64,000 nt of DNA from Nocardia sp. BSTN01. GTDB lineage: Bacteria; Actinomycetota; Actinomycetes; Mycobacteriales; Mycobacteriaceae. A program made the position numbers and the translations under genes. Under the pieces are notes generated by a model that worked only from the letters and a program-made list of their open reading frames with translations, was not told the origin of the DNA and ran no database searches. Of this stretch, positions 33,075 through 42,197 are shown one piece after another (positions within the stretch are counted from its first letter, which is position 1; the number at the start of each line of letters is the position of its first letter). The stretch is taken from contig NZ_JADKYP010000021.1 of NCBI RefSeq assembly GCF_015354405.1, forward strand, positions 41,784 to 105,783, given 5' to 3'.

Positions 33075-34403
33075 TCAGTTCGCCGCGGCCGAACCGGGTC
33101 GCGGCAATCCGAAGTGGTCACGCAGCGTGGTGCCGGTGTATTCGGTGCGAAACAGCCCGCGGCTGCGCAGAATCGGCACCACGGTGCTGGTGAACACCTC
33201 GAGTCCGCCCGGATAGTAGGGCGGCATGACGTTGAAGCCGTCGGCGGCGCCGTGGCGGAACCAGTCCTCGATGGTGTCGGCGACCTGTTCGGGCGTGCCC
33301 GCGAAGACCCGGTGCCCGCGGGCACCCGCCAGCCGGTGCAGCAGTCCGCGCAGTGTGGGCTGCTCGCGGGTGACGATGCCCGCGATCACCTGCCGGCGGC
33401 TGGCCGCATTGTCGGTGACATCGCCCGCGTCGGCGAACAATGCGGCGGGCACCGGCTCGTCGAGCGCCAGATTCCGCAGCGATTCCCCGGCGAGGCTTTC
33501 CAGCTGGCCGAGACCGTATTCGGGCACGGTCAGCTCGTTGAATTCGCGTTGCAGCTGTTTCGCCCGCGCCTCGGTATCGGCGATGAACGGGCTGATACCC
33601 GGCAGGATTTTCACATGCTCGGGATCGCGGCCGAAATCCCGGGCCCGGCGCTTGATATCGGCGTAAAACGTCTGAGCGTCCTCGAGCCGCTGATGGGCGG
33701 TGAAAATGGCCTCGGCGTAGCGGGCCGCGAACGCTCGTCCGTCGTTGGAGGCGCCGGCCTGCACCAGGACGGGATGGCCCTGCGGAGTGCGCGCGGCGTT
33801 GAACGGTCCGCGTACGCGCAGATATTCGCCGCGGAAATCGATGCGATGGATCTTGTCGGGATCGGCGTAGATGCCGGCGGCACGGTCGAGGAGCACCGCA
33901 TCGTCGTCCCAGCTGTTCCACAATCCGACGACCGCGTCGACGAATTCCCGTGCGCGCGCATAACGTTCGGTGTGATCGGGGTGGCGGTCCAGACCGAAAT
34001 TGGCTGCGGCGAGGTCGGTTCCGGTGGTGACGATATTCCATCCGGCGCGCCCGCCCGAGATGTGATCGAGCGAGGAGAACAGCCGGGCCAGATTGTAGGG
34101 CTCGTAATAGGTCGTGGACGCGGTCGCGATCAGGCCCAGACGCGTGGTGGCCGCGGCGATCGCGGTCAGCAGCGTGATCGGTTCCAGACCGGGCGCGGCG
34201 TTGTAACGCACATCGGTGCGCAGCGCGGGGCCGTCGGCGAAGAACACCGCATCGAGGGTGGCGGCCTCGGCGGTGCGGCCGATCTCCTGGTAATAGGTCA
34301 CGTCGTAGATCCGGTCGGGCCTGCTGTCGGGATGCCGCCACGCGGCCTCGTGATGGCCCGCGGGATAGATGAAGGCGTTCAGATGCAATTGCCGTTCACT
34401 CAT
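33075..34403 (-). CDS. LLM-class flavin-dependent monooxygenase (NtaA/SnaA/DszA family)
   Basis: The 442-residue TIM-barrel enzyme has the family landmarks ATLDAVFFADGPALR, STTYYEPYNLARLFSSLDHI and GRAGWNIVTTGTDLAAANFG. This family (NtaA, SnaA, DszA, Sfn-type) is FMNH2-dependent and oxidises amines, sulfones or sulfides. The substrate is unknown. ATG 34403 has no strong ribosome site. It diverges from the flavoprotein-ferredoxin operon across a 246-nt gap with an inverted repeat, which suggests shared control and a role in organosulfur use (inference). Confidence 0.9.
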   Translation of the reverse strand: MSERQLHLNAFIYPAGHHEAAWRHPDSRPDRIYDVTYYQEIGRTAEAATLDAVFFADGPALRTDVRYNAAPGLEPITLLTAIAAATTRLGLIATASTTYYEPYNLARLFSSLDHISGGRAGWNIVTTGTDLAAANFGLDRHPDHTERYARAREFVDAVVGLWNSWDDDAVLLDRAAGIYADPDKIHRIDFRGEYLRVRGPFNAARTPQGHPVLVQAGASNDGRAFAARYAEAIFTAHQRLEDAQTFYADIKRRARDFGRDPEHVKILPGISPFIADTEARAKQLQREFNELTVPEYGLGQLESLAGESLRNLALDEPVPAALFADAGDVTDNAASRRQVIAGIVTREQPTLRGLLHRLAGARGHRVFAGTPEQVADTIEDWFRHGAADGFNVMPPYYPGGLEVFTSTVVPILRSRGLFRTEYTGTTLRDHFGLPRPGSAAAN

Positions 34404-34540
34404 ACGAGCACACCCGTCCGATCGTCGCGATGAACCCGGTCTGCGGACCGGGCGACGGCAGTCAACCAAACGGGTGCGGTCGCGTAAACGGTTAGTGCGG
34501 GGTGTGATTCGAATTCCGGCGGTGCCTGCTACTTCAGCAC

Positions 34541-34566
34541 AGAATCCTGCTGATCGTAAGGATTCT
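34541..34566. promoter_or_regulatory. Inverted repeat in the LLM / flavoprotein divergent intergenic region
   Basis: AGAATCCT and AGGATTCT are exact reverse complements separated by 10 nt. They lie 84 nt upstream of the flavoprotein ATG and 138 nt from the LLM start. The rest of the 34404-34649 gap shows nothing I can support. It could be an operator for the divergent pair or a hairpin. Confidence 0.45.
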
Positions 34567-34649
34567 CCGCCGCCGGGGCGCGGGCGAGTATTTCTGTCGG
34601 GCATGTGTCCGGCGACGGTTTTCGGCCCCGTTTTCGAAGGAGTACGGCG

Positions 34650-36245
34650 ATGAGCGAGGCATGGCAGATCGATGCCGATGTGCTGGTGATCGGTGGTGGA
34701 CCGGCCGCCTGTTGGGCCGCGATCCACGCCCGCGAGGCCGGGGCCGAGGTGGTGCTGGTCGACAAGGGGTACTGCGGCACCAGCGGCGCCACCGCACCCG
34801 CGGGGACAGGGGTGTGGTACGTGGCGCCGGATCCGGCGGCCCGCGCGGCGGCCAAGGCCAGTCGCGAGGAGTTGGGCGGCTTCCTCGCCGACCACCACTG
34901 GATGGACCGAGTGCTCGACCAGACCTACGCGAATATGCACCGACTGGCCGAGGAGGGCCGCTACCCGTTCCCGGTCGACCCGCGCACCGGCAACGCGATT
35001 CGCACGGGCGTGCAAGGCCCGGAATACATGCGCCGGATGCGGGCGTGGGTGCAGCGGCTGGGCGTGCGGATCGTCGACCACGCCCCGGCCCTGGAACTCC
35101 TGGTCGACCGAGACGGTACGGTCCGCGGCGCGGCCGGCTATCTGCTGCGCGAGCACCGCGACTACCGCGTGCACGCCGGTGCGGTGGTGCTGGCCACCGG
35201 CGGCTGCGCCTTCCTCTCGCGCGCGCTCGGCACCAACGTCGACACCGGTGACGGCACACTCATGGCCGCCGAGGTGGGCGCACGCTTCTCCGGAATGGAA
35301 TTCTCCAACGCCTATGGCATCGCCGCGAAGGGCTCGACCGTCACCAAGACCGCCTATTACCGCTACGCCACCTTCTTCCACGAGGACGGCAGCATTCTCG
35401 AGGGCGCCGGATCGGTGCAGGGACGTTCGGTCATCGCGCGAACCCTGTTGCAGGAGAGGGTCTTCGCGCAACTGGACCGCGCGGATCGGACCACGCAGGA
35501 GCAGATGCGGCGCGGACAGCCGAACTTCTTCCTGCAATTCGATCGCCGCGGCATCGACCCGTTCACCCAGCGTTTCGAGGTGGATCTGCTGGCCGAGGGC
35601 ACGGTGCGCGGCACCGGCGGGATCGAGGTGGTCAGCGACGAGTGCGCGACCTCGGTGAGCGGACTGTATGCCGCGGGCGACGCGGCCACCCGCGAACGCA
35701 TCTGCGGCGGATTCACCGGCGGCGGCAGCCACAATGCGGCATGGGCGATGTCGTCGGGTAGCTGGGCGGGACGGGGTGCGGCGCGATTCGCGCGCCGCGG
35801 TGTTCGTCCGGCTGGTTTGACGCGGGCCGGGCGGACTGGGCTGCGGCCCACCGGGTCCGGACGCGTCGGCGCGGACGAGGTGCTCGCCGCGGCACGCGCC
35901 GAACTGCTGCCGGTGGAGAAGAACTATCTGCGCCACGGCGAGCGGGTCCGACCGGCATTGGCCGCTCTGGACACGGTGTGGACGGAGGCGGCCGCGGGGC
36001 TGCGGGCCACCGGCGCCGACCGAGTGCGGGCGCGCGAGGCCGCCGCGATCACCGCGGTCGGGCGGCTGATGTACCGATCGGCGCTGGCGCGCACCGAATC
36101 TCGCGGTATGAGCAAGCGCGCCGACCATCCGGAACTGGATCCCGCACAGCACCACCACATCCTCAGCGGCGGGCTCGACGAGGTGTGGACGGTGGCGGCG
36201 GCGCTGCGGTCGGCAGATGCTCCCGCGGTCGCGGCGGTGGCCTGA
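34650..36245 (+). CDS. FAD flavoprotein of the fumarate reductase / APS reductase superfamily
   Basis: The 531-residue protein has the FAD dinucleotide motif DVLVIGGGPAACWAAIHARE at about residues 9-28. Other landmarks are KGYCGTSGATAPAGTG, the central GAVVLATGGCAFLSRALGT and the C-terminal LYAAGDAATRERICGGFTGGG, as in FrdA/AprA-like enzymes. The 2[4Fe-4S] ferredoxin gene overlaps its stop by one base, the arrangement of AprA-AprB. It is therefore probably an AprA-like flavoprotein acting with this ferredoxin on an oxidised sulfur or related compound; the reaction is not established. ATG 34650 follows GAAGGAG. Confidence 0.85.
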   Translation: MSEAWQIDADVLVIGGGPAACWAAIHAREAGAEVVLVDKGYCGTSGATAPAGTGVWYVAPDPAARAAAKASREELGGFLADHHWMDRVLDQTYANMHRLAEEGRYPFPVDPRTGNAIRTGVQGPEYMRRMRAWVQRLGVRIVDHAPALELLVDRDGTVRGAAGYLLREHRDYRVHAGAVVLATGGCAFLSRALGTNVDTGDGTLMAAEVGARFSGMEFSNAYGIAAKGSTVTKTAYYRYATFFHEDGSILEGAGSVQGRSVIARTLLQERVFAQLDRADRTTQEQMRRGQPNFFLQFDRRGIDPFTQRFEVDLLAEGTVRGTGGIEVVSDECATSVSGLYAAGDAATRERICGGFTGGGSHNAAWAMSSGSWAGRGAARFARRGVRPAGLTRAGRTGLRPTGSGRVGADEVLAAARAELLPVEKNYLRHGERVRPALAALDTVWTEAAAGLRATGADRVRAREAAAITAVGRLMYRSALARTESRGMSKRADHPELDPAQHHHILSGGLDEVWTVAAALRSADAPAVAAVA

Positions 36246-36583
36246 TGATCGAACTGGTTCACGCCCCGGCCTGCATCGCCTGCGACAAATGCGTCGACGT
36301 CTGCCCGACGAACGTCTTCGACCGCGGTGGCGACGGAATCCCGGTCATCGCACGGCAATCCGACTGCCAGACCTGCTTCATGTGTGAGGCGTACTGCCCG
36401 ACCGACGCGCTGTACGTGGACCCGCAATCCACGCCGCTGCCGCCGCAACAGGCGGTCCCGCGCGAGCACATCGGCGCGTATCGGCGTGAAATCGGCTGGG
36501 GAAAGGGACGCCGGCCGGGCAGTCTCACAGCGGTGGGGCCGGAACTTCCGCCCGGCCCGGCGCCGCGGCCCTCGGGAGCGTGA
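36245..36583 (+). CDS. 2[4Fe-4S] ferredoxin, AprB-like
   Basis: The 112-residue protein contains two complete cluster motifs, CIACDKCVDVCP and CQTCFMCEAYCP, near the N-terminus. A C-terminal extension of about 50 residues (EHIGAYRREIGWGKG) resembles the tail of APS reductase beta subunits that wraps the alpha subunit. It probably carries electrons to or from the flavoprotein, whose stop codon overlaps its ATG (TGATG). A short Pro-rich end follows. Confidence 0.9.
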   Translation: MIELVHAPACIACDKCVDVCPTNVFDRGGDGIPVIARQSDCQTCFMCEAYCPTDALYVDPQSTPLPPQQAVPREHIGAYRREIGWGKGRRPGSLTAVGPELPPGPAPRPSGA

Positions 36584-36748
36584 GCCGTGCAGACGGTCCG
36601 TTCCACGCTGTGCACGACGATCTCGGGCGCGGCGCAGGAACAATCGGAATGAAACAATCTGGCTCACAATACAATTCCTGATCCGAGCGAAAGGATCCGG
36701 CTGAATGCAACCGGTGGCGACGAGGGCGGCTATCGATACCGTCGGGGG

Positions 36749-38053
36749 ATGGGTAGCAGTGCGCGACGCCGGCCGCTGAAGATCGTGACCGGGGTCAGTG
36801 GTTCGCCGAAAATCTACGATGCCGCGATCGATCCGCGGCGCTCGACGCTCGACGATGCGCTGGGTGTCGCGAAACTCGCCGAGGAGCACCGCTTCGACGC
36901 CTTGTTCGCGGCGGACCTGCTGAGTTTCGGCGCGCAGGGCGCCATCGGGGCGCAGGAACCGCTGATCTTCCTGTCCGCCCTCAGCGCGGTGACCCGCCGT
37001 GTGGGCCTGATTGCCACGGTCACAACGACTTTCCACCATCCGTACAATCTGGCGCGACTGTTCGGGACGCTCGACCACATCAGCAACGGGCGCGCCGCGT
37101 GGAATGCGGTGACCTCTTCTCTGGGCGAGGAGAACTACGGTGCCGGAGACCTGCCGAGTCCGGAGGAACGCTACGCCCGCGCGACCGAAGTCCTCGAAGT
37201 CGCGAACGCGCTGTTCGACAGCTGGCAGCCGGGCGCGCTCAGGCCGGACGGTCACGGCGGCGCGGTCCTGGATGCCGAGCGGGTCCGTCCGATCGACTAT
37301 GCCGGACGCTATTTCACCGTGCGCGGGCCGCTGAACATTCCGCCGCTGCCGCAGCGACGCCCCGTGCAGTTCCAGGCCGGGCAATCCGAGGGCGGCGTGG
37401 AATTGGGCGCCCGGTTCGCCGAGGTGGTGTTCACCTCACTGGCGACGCTCGACGACGCGCTCACCTACACGAAGAAGATCCGCACGCGCGCAGCGGAATT
37501 GGGCCGCGCCGACGGATTGCCGTACATCTTCAGCTCACTGCACACCACCTACGGCGCCACCGAGGAGGAAGCGCGGCGGCTGGTTCGTGAACGTGCCGAG
37601 GCCACCGATTTCGAGGCGGGCCGCCATGCGCTGGCCGATATGCTCGGCGGCGAGATCGACCTGTCCGAACTGCCGCTGGACCGGCCGATCCCGGACTCGC
37701 TGCTGCCCGATGTGCACGCGGCGAACCGCCGCCGCGGCCGCGTGGAGATCTTCACCGCGCTGGCCCGATCCGGAAAAACGTTGCGTGAGTTGATCATCGC
37801 CGCCAAGGACACCGGCCACTGGGCCGCCGCCGGCACTCCCGGACAACTCGCCGACGCGATCGAGGAACGCTACGACGCCGGCGTCCTGGACGTGATCGGT
37901 CTCGGCGGCCTCGACGACCCACGCAACCGCGACTTCCTGCTCGAGGGCCTGCTCCCCGAACTTCGCCGCCGCGGCATCGTCGGCACCGACTACGTGGGCG
38001 AGACCTTCCGCGACAACCTCGAACTCCCTGCGTTGCCGCCGCGGAACGAGTAA
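36749..38053 (+). CDS. Second LLM-class flavin-dependent monooxygenase (NtaA/SnaA/DszA family)
   Basis: The 434-residue TIM-barrel oxidoreductase shows RFDALFAADLLSFG, TVTTTFHHPYNLARLFGTLD and GRAAWNAVTSSLGEENYG, the same architecture as the 33075-34403 enzyme but clearly divergent. Family members need FMNH2 from a partner reductase and attack amines or organosulfur compounds. ATG 36749 lies just after GGGGG, a weak ribosome site with short spacing. It is separated from the ferredoxin by 165 nt with no gene. The convergent quinone oxidoreductase ends 8 nt beyond its stop. Confidence 0.88.
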   Translation: MGSSARRRPLKIVTGVSGSPKIYDAAIDPRRSTLDDALGVAKLAEEHRFDALFAADLLSFGAQGAIGAQEPLIFLSALSAVTRRVGLIATVTTTFHHPYNLARLFGTLDHISNGRAAWNAVTSSLGEENYGAGDLPSPEERYARATEVLEVANALFDSWQPGALRPDGHGGAVLDAERVRPIDYAGRYFTVRGPLNIPPLPQRRPVQFQAGQSEGGVELGARFAEVVFTSLATLDDALTYTKKIRTRAAELGRADGLPYIFSSLHTTYGATEEEARRLVRERAEATDFEAGRHALADMLGGEIDLSELPLDRPIPDSLLPDVHAANRRRGRVEIFTALARSGKTLRELIIAAKDTGHWAAAGTPGQLADAIEERYDAGVLDVIGLGGLDDPRNRDFLLEGLLPELRRRGIVGTDYVGETFRDNLELPALPPRNE

Positions 38054-38061
38054 CGCGCTCT

Positions 38062-39009
38062 TCAGAATTCGAGGACGATCCGCCCTCGGACACCACCGGC
38101 TTCGAGCAGCTCGTGCGCTTGTGCGGCTCGGTCGGCGGGGAAGGTCCGGGCCACACGCAGGGTGAGAGCGCCCTCGGCGGCGAGGCGGCTCAATTCGCTC
38201 AGCGCATGCGGTTCGTCCAGATGGTCGGCGACCATCACGAGGTGGACCGAAATGCCGCGCTCCGGCGTGGCTCCCCCACCCAGGGCCGCGGGCCGCAGGA
38301 TGACGAACGCACCGCCGTCGCGCACCGCCGCGAGCACCGCATCGCCTTGTAGCGCGGTATCGATCAGCGCGTCCACGCCGTCGGGAGCGTGGGCGCGGAT
38401 GCGGGAGGCGAGGTCCTCGCCGCGCGGCAGGACGATATCGGCGCCGAAGTCGCGGACCAGCTGTTCATCTGCCGGCTTCGCGTCGGCGATCACGGTGTAG
38501 CCGCGTGTCTTCGCCAGCTGGATCACATAACCGCCGACCGCACCGGCCGCCCCCGTCACCGCGATCGTGCGACCTGCGCGCGGGTCGAGGGCGTCCAGGG
38601 CGAACCAGGCGGTGAGGCCGTTCATCGGAAGCGTTGCGGCGGAAACGAAGTCGCTTCCCTCGGGCAGTCGCGCCACCTGACCCGCGGGTACCACGATCTT
38701 TTCCGCATAGGCACCGCCCCCGGCGAGTACCGGGAGCGTGATCGCGACGACCCGGTCGCCACTGCGCCAGCCGGTTTCGGGGTCGGCCTCGTCGACGATT
38801 CCCGCGGCGTCCCACCCGGGGACGTACGGTGGCGTCACCTCCCGGTAGCGATCGTGCGCCATACCGGACCGGGTCACGGTGTCGGAGGGGTTCACGGCCG
38901 CGGCCGCCACCCGGATCCGCACTTCCCCGGCACCGGCGTGCGGTTCGGGCACCTCGACCGGTCGCAGTACCTCCGGACCACCCGGCTCCTCGAATCCGAT
39001 CGCCAGCAT
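38062..39009 (-). CDS. Quinone-oxidoreductase-like MDR family enzyme
   Basis: The 315-residue medium-chain reductase has the QOR start (AIGFEEPGGPEVLRPVEVPE), no zinc ligands, and the Rossmann motif ITVTGAAGAVGGYVIQLAK at the usual place. It would reduce quinones, enones or similar acceptors with NADPH. ATG 39009 is the only sensible start; the ribosome site is weak. It faces the LLM monooxygenase tail to tail, so the functional link is uncertain. Confidence 0.88.
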   Translation of the reverse strand: MLAIGFEEPGGPEVLRPVEVPEPHAGAGEVRIRVAAAAVNPSDTVTRSGMAHDRYREVTPPYVPGWDAAGIVDEADPETGWRSGDRVVAITLPVLAGGGAYAEKIVVPAGQVARLPEGSDFVSAATLPMNGLTAWFALDALDPRAGRTIAVTGAAGAVGGYVIQLAKTRGYTVIADAKPADEQLVRDFGADIVLPRGEDLASRIRAHAPDGVDALIDTALQGDAVLAAVRDGGAFVILRPAALGGGATPERGISVHLVMVADHLDEPHALSELSRLAAEGALTLRVARTFPADRAAQAHELLEAGGVRGRIVLEF

Positions 39010-39145
39010 CGCACCTCCCGAGTTCGCGGTCTGCTATTTCCCGGGGCAACCGCCGTCTGCCGGAGATTTGTTCCAGGGGTTGCGAAGATGGTGGTCGCCG
39101 GTGCGCGCGCAGCACCGCAGCCGGTGTCGAGAACCTTCGGTCTAC

Positions 39146-39979
39146 TCAGCCGTTCGCGGCGGTTCTCGCGCGAACGAGATGCGGGCCCGGGAGCGCCGGT
39201 CCGTCGGCGGGGATCTCGGTATAGGACCGCACCAGCGCGATCCCGGAGTGGTCCTCGATGTCGGTGAATCCGGCCGACTCCAGTTCGCCCCGCATCTGCT
39301 CTTCGGTGAAGAAGCTCACCCACGGTTCACCCACGGCCGCAACGCGTTTCCCGCGGGCCTGCTGACCCGCGTCGGGCGGATAGGAGTAATCGAACACCAG
39401 GACCGCACCGCCGCCCTGGCGGGCGATGTAGCGCATCGTCGCGGCGATGGCGTCGTGTTCGAGGTAGACCACCACGCCGAGCCACACGTACACCGCGCTG
39501 CGGGTGCGATCCAGTCCCGCCTGTGCCAGCGCGTCGGCGAGATTGTCGCGGTGGAAGTCCACCGGAGCGAAGGTCATCGAGTGGGGGACCTCGATTCCCG
39601 CTTCGGACAACCGATTTCGCTTCCACGCCTGTGTGTCGGGGTGGTCGACCTCGAAAAATCGCACATCCGCATGAGGATTGCGGTAGGCGGCGGTATCCAT
39701 ACCCGCGCCGAGTACGACCACCTGGCGGGTTCCGCCGGCGACCGCCTCCGCGACGGCGTCGTCGGCGAAGCGACTGCGTGTGGCGAGGAAGAGCCGGCGG
39801 CGCCGCGCCAGTTCCGGATCCACCCCCTGGTCGAAGGGATTGTCGCGAGCCGCTTCCTCACCGCCGACGATCCGCACCGCCAGCGGATCGGTGAAGATCC
39901 GCGGTTCGTCGGCGAGCTGGTGATGGGCCCGTGCCTGCGCGGTGGCCATTGCGGTTCTGCTGGGTTGCCCGACCTGCAT
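39146..39979 (-). CDS. SAM-dependent methyltransferase of the LCM/TIGR00027 family
   Basis: The protein of about 277 residues has the hallmark N-terminus MQVGQPSRTAMATAQARAHH and the SAM-binding segment VVVLGAGMDTAAYR. The conserved FFEVDHPDTQAWKR and WLGVVVYLE of the large actinobacterial leucine-carboxyl-methyltransferase-like family are also present. Family expansions are typical of Mycobacterium and Nocardia; substrates are mostly unknown. I chose ATG 39979 because it matches the family start, although the frame stays open to a GTG at 40036. Confidence 0.85.
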   Translation of the reverse strand: MQVGQPSRTAMATAQARAHHQLADEPRIFTDPLAVRIVGGEEAARDNPFDQGVDPELARRRRLFLATRSRFADDAVAEAVAGGTRQVVVLGAGMDTAAYRNPHADVRFFEVDHPDTQAWKRNRLSEAGIEVPHSMTFAPVDFHRDNLADALAQAGLDRTRSAVYVWLGVVVYLEHDAIAATMRYIARQGGGAVLVFDYSYPPDAGQQARGKRVAAVGEPWVSFFTEEQMRGELESAGFTDIEDHSGIALVRSYTEIPADGPALPGPHLVRARTAANG

Positions 39980-40069
39980 ACCGGTCACCGTACGCCCGGG
40001 GCGCGGCGTGATCATCGCGAGATCCGTCACGCGCACTTGCCGGGGGTCGCTGGTTACCCCGTATGAAAC

Positions 40070-40083
40070 TGGAACACGTTATA
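40070..40083. promoter_or_regulatory. KstR-consensus-like site upstream of the SnoaL-like gene
   Basis: TGGAACACGTTATA fits the TnnAACnnGTTnnA consensus reported for the cholesterol-regulon repressor KstR. The site overlaps a possible -10 (TATAGA) and lies 31 nt before the ATG at 40115. Only eight positions are fixed, so a chance match in a window this size is quite possible. Confidence 0.4.
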
Positions 40084-40114
40084 GATTGGGGGTAGTCGAG
40101 AGTCTGGAGGAACG

Positions 40115-40915
40115 ATGTCCGCGAACGCGTCGGCGGCCCAACTGCTCGCCACGGTGGAACGATCCCCGCAGGCGGTCGCGGTGCACGATCGTGCGGCCTG
40201 GGTGAATCTGTTCGCGCCCGACGGCCGGGTCGAGGATCCGGTCGGCTCGCGCCCGCACCTCGGCCGACAGGCGATCGAACGCTTCTACGACACTTTCATC
40301 GGCCCCAACCACATCGTCTTCCACGGCGACCACGACGTCGTGCGCGGTGCGACGGTCTTCCGTGATCTCGCTCTCGCCCCCACCATGTCCACCGGTGTGA
40401 CGCTGCGCGTGCCGATGCACCTGCGCTACGACCTGACACCCGTCGGCGGCGATTGGAAGATCGCCCGCCTCTACGCGCACTGGGAACTGCCGGTGATGGT
40501 CGGCCAACTGCTCGCCGCCGGCGGGCGCGGGCTCAGCGCGGCCACGAAACTCGCGCCGCAGCTGCTCGGAAACCAAGGCATCGGTGGTGCTGTGGGTTTC
40601 AGCCGCGGTTTCATCCGGGTCGGCGCGGCAGGCAAACGCGCCGCCACCGGATTGCTGGAAGCGGCCGGTCGCGGCGACGTCGCCGGTGTGCGCGCGGTGC
40701 TCAGCCCACGCGCGGTCGTGGAATGGCCGGCCGGTTCCGATGTGGGCCATGCCGAATTCGTCAAGCGGGTGCGCGGACTCGAGGTCGGCAAAACGATCGC
40801 GGCGGGCCGATTCGTGACCGTCAGTGTGCGCACCCCGACCGAACGAGGGATCGCGGAACTGGAGGTCGACGGCCGGCGGGTGGTCACACTGCGCGGCTTC
40901 GTCGCCGAGGACTGA
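40115..40915 (+). CDS. SnoaL/NTF2-like (ketosteroid-isomerase-type) protein
   Basis: The 266-residue protein has an N-terminal cone-shaped NTF2/SnoaL domain (WVNLFAPDGRVEDPVGSRPH; GRQAIERFYDTFIGPN; WKIARLYAHWELP) to about residue 130. A hydrophobic helical middle follows (GQLLAAGGRGLSAATKLAPQ), then a second, shorter alpha/beta portion. Such folds act as isomerases, cyclases or ligand carriers. ATG 40115 follows GGAGG by about 5 nt. The KstR-like site upstream hints at steroid-linked expression, but the catalytic aspartates of true ketosteroid isomerase were not confirmed. Confidence 0.78.
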   Translation: MSANASAAQLLATVERSPQAVAVHDRAAWVNLFAPDGRVEDPVGSRPHLGRQAIERFYDTFIGPNHIVFHGDHDVVRGATVFRDLALAPTMSTGVTLRVPMHLRYDLTPVGGDWKIARLYAHWELPVMVGQLLAAGGRGLSAATKLAPQLLGNQGIGGAVGFSRGFIRVGAAGKRAATGLLEAAGRGDVAGVRAVLSPRAVVEWPAGSDVGHAEFVKRVRGLEVGKTIAAGRFVTVSVRTPTERGIAELEVDGRRVVTLRGFVAED

Positions 40916-41006
40916 ACCGGTTCGCCGCGGTCGTGTTCGCCGACGACTGACTGCTCGGGTGGCTCGCGGGCGGAGGGGGCGCCTCGATGGCCGGGTACGG
41001 TGAGGT

Positions 41007-42197
41007 ATGGAATCACCCTCGGGCCCAGGGGAGTCCGATCGGCCCGGAGTTGCGAGCATCAGATTGCGCCGTGCGATCGCCGTCGTGGCCGGGCTCGTGG
41101 TGGCCGCCTCGGTGGTGTGCCTGCTGCCCCGGTGGTGGTGTGGTCGCGAGGCCGACGCGTGGTTTCGCGGGGATGCGGCACGGGTGCACGGGCTGGCGGA
41201 GGAGTTGGTGGCCTTCGAAGCCGACGATGATCGGCAGCGTGCCGCGGGATCCGGTGCCCTCGACGGGATGTGGGGACTGCTCGCACATCAGATGACGGCC
41301 CAGGGCCTCGCGCAGGTGGTCCTCGCGCACCCCGAATGGCGGGGGCGCTACGCTCCGATCGCGACTCGGGCGGCAACCAAAAGCCTGCTGCCGCAGATGC
41401 GCTCGGTATTCACCGATGCCTGGCACGGCGAGGACGGCCTCGCCCATCTCGACAGCGTGCACGGCCACGCCTATCTGTCCTATTCCGCGCTCGCGCTCGG
41501 GATGGCGCGGCTGGTCGACCCGGCCTTTCCACCCGATCTCGCCGAGGAACTCGACGCGATCGTCGCCGCCCTCGAACGGCGACTACTCGCCGCGCCGACC
41601 GCGCTGATCGACACCTTCCCCGGTGAGGCGTATCCGACCGACGTGGCGGCCGTCGCCGCCGCGATCGCGGTGCACGGCCGGGCGACCGGTGCCGACCACA
41701 GCGCGGTGCTCGCGCACTGGGCGCGGCAGGTTCGTGCCGTCCAGATCGACGGCGGCACAGGTCTGATCATCCAGCGCATGGGTGTCGACGGCCGTGCCCA
41801 CGATGCTCCGCGCGCGTCGGGAACCGGCCTGGCGGCCTACTTCGCCGGATTCGCCGACCGCGCCCTCGCCGCCCAGTTGGCGAACGCCGTGTTCGGTCAG
41901 GAGCGAAGTGTGCTCGGCTTCAGCGCTGTTCACGAATACGGTCACGGCCACAGCGGCCCCGGTGATATGGACAGCGGTCCGGTGATTCTCGGAATCTCGG
42001 TCTCCGCCACCGGATTCGCTCTCGCGCCGGCCCGCGCGTTCGGGCACCGCGACCTCTTCACCCGCCTGTTCCGCACCACAGATCTCCTCGGCGTACCTGT
42101 GCGCAGCGGAGACCGTCTGCGTTTCGCGACGGGCGGTGTGATCGGCAACGCCCTCCTGCTGGCCTTCCTCACGTCCGGTCCGGAGCTCGCGCGATGA
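41007..42197 (+). CDS. Membrane-anchored protein of unknown function
   Basis: The 396-residue protein has one N-terminal membrane helix at about residues 22-43 (RRAIAVVAGLVVAASVVCLL). A large extracytoplasmic domain rich in alternating helices follows, as in alpha/alpha-barrel enzymes (GEAYPTDVAAVAAAIAVHG; EYGHGHSGPGDMDSGPVIL). I do not recognise the family. GTG or ATG near 41007 is plausible; no strong ribosome site is present. It shares an ATGA overlap with the next small membrane protein gene, so the two probably form a functional pair at the membrane. Confidence 0.72.
   Translation: MESPSGPGESDRPGVASIRLRRAIAVVAGLVVAASVVCLLPRWWCGREADAWFRGDAARVHGLAEELVAFEADDDRQRAAGSGALDGMWGLLAHQMTAQGLAQVVLAHPEWRGRYAPIATRAATKSLLPQMRSVFTDAWHGEDGLAHLDSVHGHAYLSYSALALGMARLVDPAFPPDLAEELDAIVAALERRLLAAPTALIDTFPGEAYPTDVAAVAAAIAVHGRATGADHSAVLAHWARQVRAVQIDGGTGLIIQRMGVDGRAHDAPRASGTGLAAYFAGFADRALAAQLANAVFGQERSVLGFSAVHEYGHGHSGPGDMDSGPVILGISVSATGFALAPARAFGHRDLFTRLFRTTDLLGVPVRSGDRLRFATGGVIGNALLLAFLTSGPELAR

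Noticed and set aside
33075-36158. A 1027-codon open frame on the minus strand
   Set aside because: Residues before the LLM start at 34403 are antisense to the flavoprotein gene and show no domain; the ATG at 34403 fits the family.
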